From: Clostridia bacterium | GTDB lineage: Bacteria; Bacillota_A; Clostridia; Christensenellales; CAG-138 | Direction of reading: 5' to 3' | NCBI GenBank assembly: GCA_017553815.1 | Contig: JAFZJT010000136.1 | Span: 1-6,808, forward strand | Length of the DNA: 6,808 nucleotides | Shown here: in pieces, positions 1 through 4,994 of the stretch | Numbering within the stretch: the first letter of the stretch is position 1 | Layout of the letters: each line of letters starts with the position of its first letter | The notes under the pieces: generated by a model | What the model was told of the DNA's origin: nothing | Seen by the model: only the letters and a program-made list of their open reading frames with translations | Database searches by the model: none | Translations under genes and position numbers: made by a program

Positions 1-111
1 CTGCGCAACGGCGTCATTGAAGGATGCGGATCTCCCAGTGAGGTTCTGAACGCAACGGACAACTACCTTGCCACCGTCATGGGACGGCGCACAAAACCGC
101 AGGAGGCATAA
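1..111 (+). CDS. C-terminal end of an unidentified protein (partial)
   Basis: An open frame runs from the first base of the window to a TAA at 109-111 and gives the last 36 residues of a protein, ending in NYLATVMGRRTKPQEA. The frame is open from base 1, and its stop lies one base before the next gene's ATG at 113. The next gene's AGGAGG at 101-106 sits inside its last codons, which is the typical layout of co-transcribed, translationally coupled genes. The tail has one cysteine and a basic, polar end. I do not recognise the family from so short a piece, so no function is offered. It is probably the upstream member of the thioredoxin operon that follows. Confidence 0.6.
   Translation: MRNGVIEGCGSPSEVLNATDNYLATVMGRRTKPQEA
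101..106 (+). promoter_or_regulatory. Ribosome binding site that fixes the start at 113
   Basis: A full AGGAGG lies six bases before the ATG at 113. The same frame is open back to an ATG at 68, but that codon has no Shine-Dalgarno sequence and would overlap the upstream coding frame by 44 bases. The start at 113 is therefore preferred. Confidence 0.85.
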
Positions 112-112
112 G

Positions 113-1006
113 ATGAACACTCAGTTTCCCTATGAAGGTCAGATCGATTTCAACAAGTATCTGGATGCGTATTTCAAGCGCGAGGACGCCTATCGCAGCA
201 TTCCGAGCGAGGAAGAACTCGCAGAGCTCGCAAGAAAGAGCATCATTCGTGAACAGCTGGTCCTGCTTCCGCTGCCGGAAGGCACAAAAGCCGAGGTCGG
301 CGATACGGCGGCGCTGAAAACCGAAAGCGCAATCCCGAAGTTCAATAAGGAGCGTGTCACGGTGACGCTCGGCAGAGGGCTTTACAGCAAGGAGCTTGAG
401 CCACTGCTCGTTGGCAAAGCAGTCGGCGAAACCGTCGAGACCGAGATCAGCGGCGAGAAAGTACTGGCAAAGGTTCTCGAACTCAAGCGTAAGCAGGCGC
501 CGGAGCCTACCGACGAGATGGTCGCAGAACTGAACCAGAAGGATTACAACGGCAACCCGCTGACCACTGTTGCGGACTATGTGAAATACATCCGCGAAAC
601 CAAGACGAATGAGATCCTCGGTCACGTCAACTACTACACGATCTCAAAAGTCATAGAGGACTATCCGATCGAGCAGTATGACGAAGAAGACATTCGAATC
701 CTCGGCGAGCTTGAAAAGGAATCGTTTATCAAAATGTTCCTCGAAAAGGATGGGATCGACCTCACCAAAGAAGTCCCGAAGGATTGGGAAGAGGGCATGC
801 ACGTTCATTCGATCGACGAATTCATCGCCATGCGCCGCGATTGGTACAAGATGAAGATCCAGCAGAGTCTGATCTTCCTGAACATTCTGGGACTGAAGCC
901 GGAAGGCAAGACCGATCCCTGCGATCACTACGAGGTCATGATGGAACTGCAGGTAAAAATCTTTGATAAAATCCGTGAGGCATTGGAAAGGAGAAATGCA
1001 AAATGA
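113..1006 (+). CDS. Trigger-factor-like chaperone lacking the ribosome-binding domain
   Basis: The protein has 297 residues. Residues 60-125 align by eye with the FKBP-type domain of trigger factor: a GDTA strand at 63-66, a VTLGRG segment at 84-89, then GKAVGET at 101-107 where FKBPs have the conserved G(x)2-3GE turn. Residues about 130-290 resemble the helical C-terminal (SurA-like) chaperone arm, including a charged PEPTDEMVAELN stretch that matches the trigger factor linker. The N-terminal ribosome-binding domain of bacterial trigger factor (usually about 430 residues in all) is absent; residues 1-59 are instead a short acidic helical region. The FKBP loop normally carrying IPGFE reads SKELE and the aromatic pocket is poorly preserved, so prolyl isomerase activity is doubtful. 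No signal peptide is seen, so it is probably cytoplasmic. Its stop overlaps the thioredoxin start by four bases (ATGA). It has one cysteine, C270. Family placement is fairly sure; a role as a folding helper is inference. Confidence 0.72.
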   Translation: MNTQFPYEGQIDFNKYLDAYFKREDAYRSIPSEEELAELARKSIIREQLVLLPLPEGTKAEVGDTAALKTESAIPKFNKERVTVTLGRGLYSKELEPLLVGKAVGETVETEISGEKVLAKVLELKRKQAPEPTDEMVAELNQKDYNGNPLTTVADYVKYIRETKTNEILGHVNYYTISKVIEDYPIEQYDEEDIRILGELEKESFIKMFLEKDGIDLTKEVPKDWEEGMHVHSIDEFIAMRRDWYKMKIQQSLIFLNILGLKPEGKTDPCDHYEVMMELQVKIFDKIREALERRNAK

Positions 1007-1317
1007 CGAAGTTTGTACCCGAAGAAGAATTTGATACAGTAACCAAAGAAGGCTTCTGGATCGCCGATTTCATGACGGATCACTGCGGCCCGTGCAAGAT
1101 GCTCGATATGGTACTCAGTGAGATCATCTATGACAACCCGGAGATCAATCTGGCAAAGTGCGATATCGAAAAGAGCCCGAAGTATGCAGAGCGTTTCGAG
1201 ATCACCGGAACGCCGACGATCTTCTTCATGCTGGACGGAGAAATCAAGTCCACCATGTCGGGATTCCAGGATCGGGATACGCTGGAAGAAGCGATTTCCG
1301 AAGCCATGTACAACTGA
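1003..1317 (+). CDS. Thioredoxin with HCGPC active site
   Basis: This 104-residue protein has the normal length of a thioredoxin. It shows the redox motif CGPC (C28 and C31), the buried aspartate equivalent D22, the cis-proline loop TGTPTIFF with P71, and the closing GF before the last helix (G87-F88). Family role: dithiol-disulfide exchange with cytoplasmic protein partners, recycled by a thioredoxin reductase; a candidate reductase is encoded two genes downstream. The tryptophan that normally precedes the CGPC is H27, and the other conserved tryptophan (W28 in the E. coli protein) is M24, so the surface around the active site is changed. A third cysteine is C53. AAGGAGA at 988-994 lies eight bases before the ATG, which overlaps the preceding stop, so translation is probably coupled. 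I am confident of the fold and less so of its specific partner. Confidence 0.92.
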   Translation: MTKFVPEEEFDTVTKEGFWIADFMTDHCGPCKMLDMVLSEIIYDNPEINLAKCDIEKSPKYAERFEITGTPTIFFMLDGEIKSTMSGFQDRDTLEEAISEAMYN

Positions 1318-1380
1318 AAATCAGCAGTAATGTGCTTGATTTGATACAAAAAACAAACTAAAATAATGGAGGAAACAAAC

Positions 1381-1875
1381 ATGAAAAAGGTATTGGCACT
1401 GGTTCTGGTCTGCGTTCTCGCACTCGGCGCAATCGCATGCGGCAGCACGGCAAAGAAGGATGACAGCGGTGTGGAATGGGGCAACTACCCGGCGAAGCTC
1501 GAAGACTGGTCGCTCGCAAACCTCAAGGACTATCTGCGTGTAAAAGGCGTTATCGTAGACGGTGACAGCAACGTGATGGGCATTGACATGAGCACGAACG
1601 AACTTGAAGCAACCGGTCTTACCGCAGGATTTATCTACACAAACATCACCGACGGTTCGATCGTGGATATGTTCATGGAAGCCAGAACGGATGCACTCCT
1701 GAACGGTCTGAAGAACGATCACAACATTGCAGGCGCGATCCCGATGGACGGCATGCTCGGCAATTTTGCATTCAGCTACAGCGGCGGCTATGACGAGGAG
1801 CACCTTGCAGCGCTCAAAAAGGCAATCGAGGATCTCGGCGCGCACTATGGTGTTGCTGCTGAACTCTGGAACTAA
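1381..1875 (+). CDS. Small lipoprotein of unknown function
   Basis: This 164-residue protein begins MKKVLALVLVCVLALGAIAC, a short basic start plus hydrophobic helix ending in a lipobox with the lipid-accepting cysteine at C20. It should be exported by Sec, processed by signal peptidase II and tethered to the outer face of the membrane. The mature part starts with a polar linker (about 21-34) and then forms a compact domain of about 130 residues with alternating strands and helices and no further cysteine, so it is not a thiol-disulfide enzyme. The ATG at 1381 is chosen because GGAGG at 1368-1372 lies eight bases upstream; an in-frame ATG at 1366 overlaps that site. It lies 63 bases after the thioredoxin and 24 bases before the flavoprotein gene. 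I do not recognise the family. Its position in a redox operon is the only clue to its role. Confidence 0.85.
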   Translation: MKKVLALVLVCVLALGAIACGSTAKKDDSGVEWGNYPAKLEDWSLANLKDYLRVKGVIVDGDSNVMGIDMSTNELEATGLTAGFIYTNITDGSIVDMFMEARTDALLNGLKNDHNIAGAIPMDGMLGNFAFSYSGGYDEEHLAALKKAIEDLGAHYGVAAELWN

Positions 1876-1899
1876 TCATCAAAACAGGGAGAGATTACC

Positions 1900-2754
1900 A
1901 TGTACGACGTCGCCATCATCGGCTCGGGTCCCGCTGCGATCTCCGCAGCGCTGACGCTGAAGCTGCATAACAAGAACATCATCTGGTTCGGCTCGAAAAA
2001 GCTCAGTCCCAAGGTGGAAAAGAGCGAGAAGATCGCAAACTACCCCGGCGTGCCGATGGTGACGGGTCCGGAACTCAACCGGCTGTATCTGGAGCAGGTC
2101 GAAGCAATGGGTCTCGAGATCACCGAGCAGCAGGTCACGAAGATTTCAGCGTCACGAAAGGGCTTCATGGTGCTCGGCGGCAGCGATATCTACGAAGCAA
2201 AGACGGTGCTTTTAGCTACCGGCGCGGTTTCCGGCAAGGGCTTTCCGAACGAAGCAGAGCTTTTGGGTCACGGCGTCAGCTATTGCGCAACGTGCGACGG
2301 TTTCCTTTACAAAGGTAAGACGATCGCGGTCTACTGCGGCTCGAAGGACTTTGAGCACGAGGTGACCTATCTTGCTGAGATCGCCGCAAAGGTGTTTCTC
2401 TTTACGCCGTATACATGCGAACTGACCGGTGAGAACATCGTGGTCAACCCGGGCAAGCTGAAAGCGATCTGCGGCGAAAAGAAGGCGAACGGTATCGATC
2501 TGCTTGACGGCACAACGCTCGACGTGGACGGCGTGTTTATCCTGCGTCCCGCAGTCGCGCCCGCGAACCTGATCAAAGGTATCGAGCTTTCCGGCGCGGA
2601 TATCGTCGTGGATCGCAATATGGCGACCAACAAGCCGGGATGCTTCGCGGCGGGGGACTGCACGGGACGTCCGTATCAGCTGACGAAAGCCGTCGGCGAA
2701 GGCAACGTCGCAGCACATTCCATCGTGGCGTATCTGGCGGAGAAGGAAGCTTAA
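1900..2754 (+). CDS. Thioredoxin-reductase-like flavoprotein lacking NADPH motifs (candidate ferredoxin-dependent type)
   Basis: The protein has 284 residues against roughly 305-320 for ordinary TrxB. Seen directly: an N-terminal FAD-binding GSGPAA (8-13), the ATG motif at 106-108, the redox centre CATC (C129, C132) followed by D133, and a C-terminal FAD motif AGDCTGRPYQ (251-260) followed by KAVGEGNVAA. In NADPH-dependent TrxB the segment after CATC carries GGGDSA and then HRRxxxR. Here those positions read YCGSKDF (145-151) and FTPY (168-171), so neither NADPH motif remains. That pattern is known from the ferredoxin-dependent flavin thioredoxin reductases of clostridia, which accept electrons from ferredoxin; assignment to this group is inference. 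The expected partner is the thioredoxin at 1003-1317. AGGGAGAG at 1886-1893 lies six bases before the ATG. A rho-independent terminator follows the stop. Alternative: another disulfide-active flavoprotein with a different electron donor. Confidence 0.88.
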   Translation: MYDVAIIGSGPAAISAALTLKLHNKNIIWFGSKKLSPKVEKSEKIANYPGVPMVTGPELNRLYLEQVEAMGLEITEQQVTKISASRKGFMVLGGSDIYEAKTVLLATGAVSGKGFPNEAELLGHGVSYCATCDGFLYKGKTIAVYCGSKDFEHEVTYLAEIAAKVFLFTPYTCELTGENIVVNPGKLKAICGEKKANGIDLLDGTTLDVDGVFILRPAVAPANLIKGIELSGADIVVDRNMATNKPGCFAAGDCTGRPYQLTKAVGEGNVAAHSIVAYLAEKEA

Positions 2755-2766
2755 AACAGCAAACGC

Positions 2767-2795
2767 AAAAGCCGACCCTTTGCGGTCGGCTTTTT
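2767..2795 (+). terminator. Rho-independent terminator
   Basis: GCCGACC (2771-2777) pairs perfectly with GGTCGGC (2784-2790) around the loop CTTTGC. The stem is preceded by AAAA and followed by TTTTT (2791-2795). It starts 12 bases after the flavoprotein stop and should end the redox operon. The flanking A and T runs make it partly usable in the other direction, but no convergent gene is seen. It sits only 21 bases before the next start codon, so it could also limit read-through into that gene. Confidence 0.9.
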
Positions 2796-2803
2796 GCAGA
2801 TAT

Positions 2804-2809
2804 GGGAGG
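2804..2809 (+). promoter_or_regulatory. Ribosome binding site that fixes the start at 2817
   Basis: GGGAGG lies seven bases before the ATG at 2817. The same frame stays open back to an ATG at 2640, but that reading overlaps the flavoprotein gene in another frame, runs through the terminator stem and gives an arginine-rich nonsense N-terminus. The start at 2817 also begins directly with a basic segment and a first membrane helix. Confidence 0.85.
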
Positions 2810-2816
2810 AAACAGG

Positions 2817-4613
2817 ATGGACTTTCAGAAAGCATGGAACAGAAAACGTCTCAAAACCTACCTTATAGCGATCCTCAGCGTATTCGGGTGCGCCTATCTT
2901 TTGCAGGCGTTTCTGCTTCTTCATGAGAACCGCTGGTATCTGTTTTTGATCGCAGCGGCGCTGATCGCTGTGGCGGTGCTGACCGTGCTTTTGTCCCGAA
3001 AGAAGGAGCAAAACACAGAGCTTTCCGGGATCACAGAGGAGCGATGGTATCGCCTGTTTGACCGGTACGCGAGACGGTCGATCAACTGGATTCTGATCGC
3101 ATTTTTCTTCTATTGCGGCGCGGCGCTTTCCCTGATCGTTCTCGGCGTCAATTCCAAGGCGGACGAGGTCGCGGAAAACATCATCGGACAGATGCTTTTA
3201 TGGGAAGCCATCGCGTTCTTCCTTGTCAAAAACCTAATGCTTTTGCATTGGCTGAACAAACGGCATCCGTTTGAGAAAATCGTCCTGTTCCGTAAGGAAT
3301 TGCGGCGGGTATTGATCGTATCCGCGATCTATTGGCTGCTCGGCGGCGCGCTGTTTTTTGCATTTGAACGGATCTTTGTCCTCGATATCTCACCGTTTCT
3401 TTCGGCGGTCTATGCGCTTGGAATCGTTGCGTACAATTTCTTCCGCATTCATACCTTCACCTATTCACAGAAAAAGTACCGTCGTATCGTGATCGCCGTC
3501 GCGCTGTCGATCGCCGTTTTGGTCGGCGGGTACGCGTTTCTGTCACGGGACGTCTGGCTGACGCAGCCCTATATCAATTCGGTTCCGTATATCTACGAGG
3601 GCAAGGCAGAGATTGCGTACAACGATGAAACCGGCGTCTATACGATCACAAAGCCGGAGGGCGAATTCAAGATCCTCCAGCTGACAGACATTCATCTCGG
3701 CGGCAGCGCGCTTTCCTACGGAAAAGATCTCAAGGCGCTGAAAGCTGTCTTTGCGCTGCTCGAAGAAACCAAGCCGGACCTTGTCGTGGTAACGGGGGAT
3801 ATGGCGTTTCCAGTCGGCTTTGCGTCGTTCTCGTTCAACAACACCGCGCCGGTCCAGCAGTTTGCGGCGTTCATGCGCAACACCGGCGTTCCGTGGGCGT
3901 TCACTTACGGGAACCACGACACCGAAAGCTACGCGGCGACGTCAGAGCATGGGTTGAATGAGCTGTATATGTCGCTTTCATGGAAGACGAGCCGCACGCT
4001 TTTGTATCCCTATACGCAGCCGGAAATCACGGGACGCAGCAATCAACTGATCGAGATCCGCGAACAGGACGGATCGCTGTATGAAGCGCTGTTTCTGATC
4101 GACTCCAACGCCTATACGGGGAAGGGACTGAACAAATACGACTATATTCACGACGATCAGGTGGAATGGTATCGGTCGGAGACCGAACGGCTGAACGCGG
4201 AAGCAGGCAAAACTGTACCGTCGCTGATTTTCTTCCATATCCCGCTGCAGCAGTACAAGACGGCGTACGAACTGTACGAACAGGGCAGCGACGCAGTGAC
4301 CTATTACTCCGGCTCGAACGACGAGACCATGCTCGGCAAGGTATGCTGCTCGGAATACCCGAGCACGATCTTTGACACAGCGAAGTCGCTCGGCAGCACG
4401 CAAGGCTTTTTCTGCGGCCACGATCACTACAACAATATGTCTCTCGAATATGAAGGCATCCGTCTGACTTACGGTATGAGCATCGACTATCTTGCCATGC
4501 CGGGAATCGCCCGTGACGTTAAACAGCGCGGCGCTACCTTGATCTTGTTGGATTCCAATGGAGATATGTATATCGAACAAGTGCCTCTTGCGACAGTTAT
4601 GAAGCAGGAATGA
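2817..4613 (+). CDS. Polytopic membrane protein with C-terminal Dcr2-like metallophosphoesterase domain
   Basis: The protein has 598 residues. About seven hydrophobic segments lie near residues 12-34, 41-59, 91-110, 123-143, 165-184, 191-209 and 223-242. Positive residues at the N-terminus and in the loops around 61-63, 148-164 and 219-223 put the N-terminus inside and the catalytic domain (about 283-590) outside. That domain shows the calcineurin-like metal-binding blocks in order: TDIH (290-293), GDM (327-329), GNHD (365-368), FFHIP (472-476) and GHDH (534-537). The spacing, the HIPL block and the LTYG segment near 550-553 resemble the Dcr2/purple-acid-phosphatase-29 group. Family role: dinuclear-metal hydrolysis of a phosphoester; the substrate cannot be read from the sequence. 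All metal ligands appear intact, so it should be active. No strong terminator follows. It begins 21 bases after the upstream terminator, so it either depends on read-through or has a promoter inside the preceding gene. Confidence is high for the domain and moderate for the exact helix count. Confidence 0.88.
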   Translation: MDFQKAWNRKRLKTYLIAILSVFGCAYLLQAFLLLHENRWYLFLIAAALIAVAVLTVLLSRKKEQNTELSGITEERWYRLFDRYARRSINWILIAFFFYCGAALSLIVLGVNSKADEVAENIIGQMLLWEAIAFFLVKNLMLLHWLNKRHPFEKIVLFRKELRRVLIVSAIYWLLGGALFFAFERIFVLDISPFLSAVYALGIVAYNFFRIHTFTYSQKKYRRIVIAVALSIAVLVGGYAFLSRDVWLTQPYINSVPYIYEGKAEIAYNDETGVYTITKPEGEFKILQLTDIHLGGSALSYGKDLKALKAVFALLEETKPDLVVVTGDMAFPVGFASFSFNNTAPVQQFAAFMRNTGVPWAFTYGNHDTESYAATSEHGLNELYMSLSWKTSRTLLYPYTQPEITGRSNQLIEIREQDGSLYEALFLIDSNAYTGKGLNKYDYIHDDQVEWYRSETERLNAEAGKTVPSLIFFHIPLQQYKTAYELYEQGSDAVTYYSGSNDETMLGKVCCSEYPSTIFDTAKSLGSTQGFFCGHDHYNNMSLEYEGIRLTYGMSIDYLAMPGIARDVKQRGATLILLDSNGDMYIEQVPLATVMKQE

Positions 4614-4845
4614 GCTTTCGCGAAACAAGACAAAATACGAAGTCCGTTATCAACAGGCGATTTCTTTTACCTTCCGAGAAGGAAGATCGGGAATATCCCG
4701 CTTTCACGGTGTAGTTCACACGAACGCCTCGGCGCATATCGAGCGCGAGGAGAACGTCGTCCGGCATGGATCATTCCGGATAGCCGACGAAGCTTTGAGC
4801 AAAAGAAAAACGCGTGTTTCGCGCCTGACGGAATACGCGAAATGG
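4614..4845. other. Intergenic stretch with inverted repeats, no gene supported
   Basis: This stretch of about 230 bases separates the phosphoesterase gene from the next promoter. It holds a perfect palindrome TTTCGCGAAA at 4616-4625 just after the stop codon, a small hairpin CTTCC/GGAAG (4671-4685), and a second one CGGGA/TCCCG (4688-4700). Neither hairpin is followed by a T run, so I do not call a terminator. The minus strand from 4767 to 4597 is open for 56 codons and reads somewhat like protein, but has no convincing ribosome binding site and overlaps the end of the phosphoesterase gene. Confidence 0.5.
4817..4842. repeat. Inverted repeat TTTCGCG-12-CGCGAAA upstream of the promoter
   Basis: TTTCGCG at 4817-4823 and CGCGAAA at 4836-4842 form exact seven-base arms separated by 12 bases, ending four bases before the -35 element at 4846. 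The same two half-sites occur fused as TTTCGCGAAA at 4616-4625. This could be a binding site for a dimeric regulator. It could equally be a chance hairpin; there is no direct evidence of binding. Confidence 0.4.
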
Positions 4846-4873
4846 TTGAAAAACAGACGTTTCGTGGTATAAT
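4846..4873 (+). promoter_or_regulatory. Strong housekeeping-type promoter for the peptidase gene
   Basis: The -35 element TTGAAA (4846-4851, five of six consensus bases) and the -10 element TATAAT (4868-4873, all six) are separated by 16 bases. TG at 4865-4866 one base before the -10 adds an extended -10 feature. Transcription should start near 4879-4881, leaving a leader of about 110 bases before the ATG at 4991. This is the best promoter match in the window and marks the peptidase gene as the start of a separate transcription unit. Confidence 0.85.
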
Positions 4874-4885
4874 AGACAACACAAA

Positions 4886-4903
4886 CAGTCGATTCAGTCG
4901 GAT
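4886..4903 (+). repeat. Tandem nine-base repeat at the transcript start
   Basis: CAGTCGATT is followed at once by CAGTCGGAT (seven of nine bases identical), beginning a few bases after the predicted transcription start. Its position suits an operator or a 5' leader element, but two imperfect copies are weak evidence. Confidence 0.3.
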
Positions 4904-4915
4904 CATGACCGGAGA

Positions 4916-4955
4916 AGGCTCTGCGGCGAAGCCGGAGCCTCGTCTGCTGCCGACG
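4916..4955 (+). promoter_or_regulatory. Structured 5' leader with two adjacent hairpins
   Basis: AGGCTC (4916-4921) and CGGC (4924-4927) pair with GCCG (4931-4934) and GAGCCT (4935-4940), giving a ten-pair stem with a GAA loop and a two-base bulge. A smaller stem, CGTC (4941-4944) with GACG (4952-4955), stacks directly after it. No T run follows, so it is not a terminator. I compared it by eye with the conserved cores of common riboswitches (SAM, cobalamin, glycine, THF, fluoride, ZTP, c-di-GMP) and saw no match. It may stabilise the mRNA, regulate translation, or be incidental. Confidence 0.4.
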
Positions 4956-4985
4956 TAACCTTGTGATGCGGACGGAAAGGAACCG

Positions 4986-4994
4986 ATGCCATGA
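4986..4994 (+). other. Two-codon ORF (ATG CCA TGA) overlapping the peptidase start
   Basis: The sequence ATGCCATGA places a minimal frame, Met-Pro-stop, so that its TGA (4992-4994) overlaps the peptidase ATG (4991-4993). AAAGGA at 4976-4981 lies four bases from the first ATG and nine from the second, so the second start is better spaced. A ribosome starting at the first ATG would stop right on the true start and could re-initiate. Whether this is used is unknown. Confidence 0.3.

Noticed and set aside
68..112. In-frame upstream start for the trigger-factor-like gene
   Set aside because: The ATG at 68 lacks a ribosome binding site and lies in the coding end of the upstream gene, while AGGAGG at 101-106 clearly serves the ATG at 113.
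77..625. Minus-strand open frame of 182 codons
   Set aside because: It is wholly antisense to the trigger-factor-like gene, has no ribosome binding site of note and shows no domain.
1336..1364. Promoter-like TTGATT, 17 bases, TAAAAT before the lipoprotein gene
   Set aside because: The match is fair, but transcription would start near 1371, inside the ribosome binding site at 1368-1372, leaving almost no leader. AT-rich spacer sequence explains it better.
1..2795. Glycine reductase-type thioredoxin operon
   Set aside because: Thioredoxins of those operons carry a different CxxC sequence than CGPC, and no selenoprotein or grd-like gene is visible here.
2640..2816. 59-codon N-terminal extension of the phosphoesterase
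   Set aside because: It overlaps the flavoprotein gene in another frame and runs through the terminator; GGGAGG at 2804-2809 supports the start at 2817.
4671..4700. Pair of small hairpins as terminator of the phosphoesterase gene
   Set aside because: The stems have only five pairs each and neither is followed by a T run on the + strand.
4905..4958. 17-codon frame in the peptidase leader as a leader peptide
   Set aside because: No Shine-Dalgarno sequence precedes its ATG, and it overlaps the hairpin, whose G+C-rich sequence keeps the frame open by chance.
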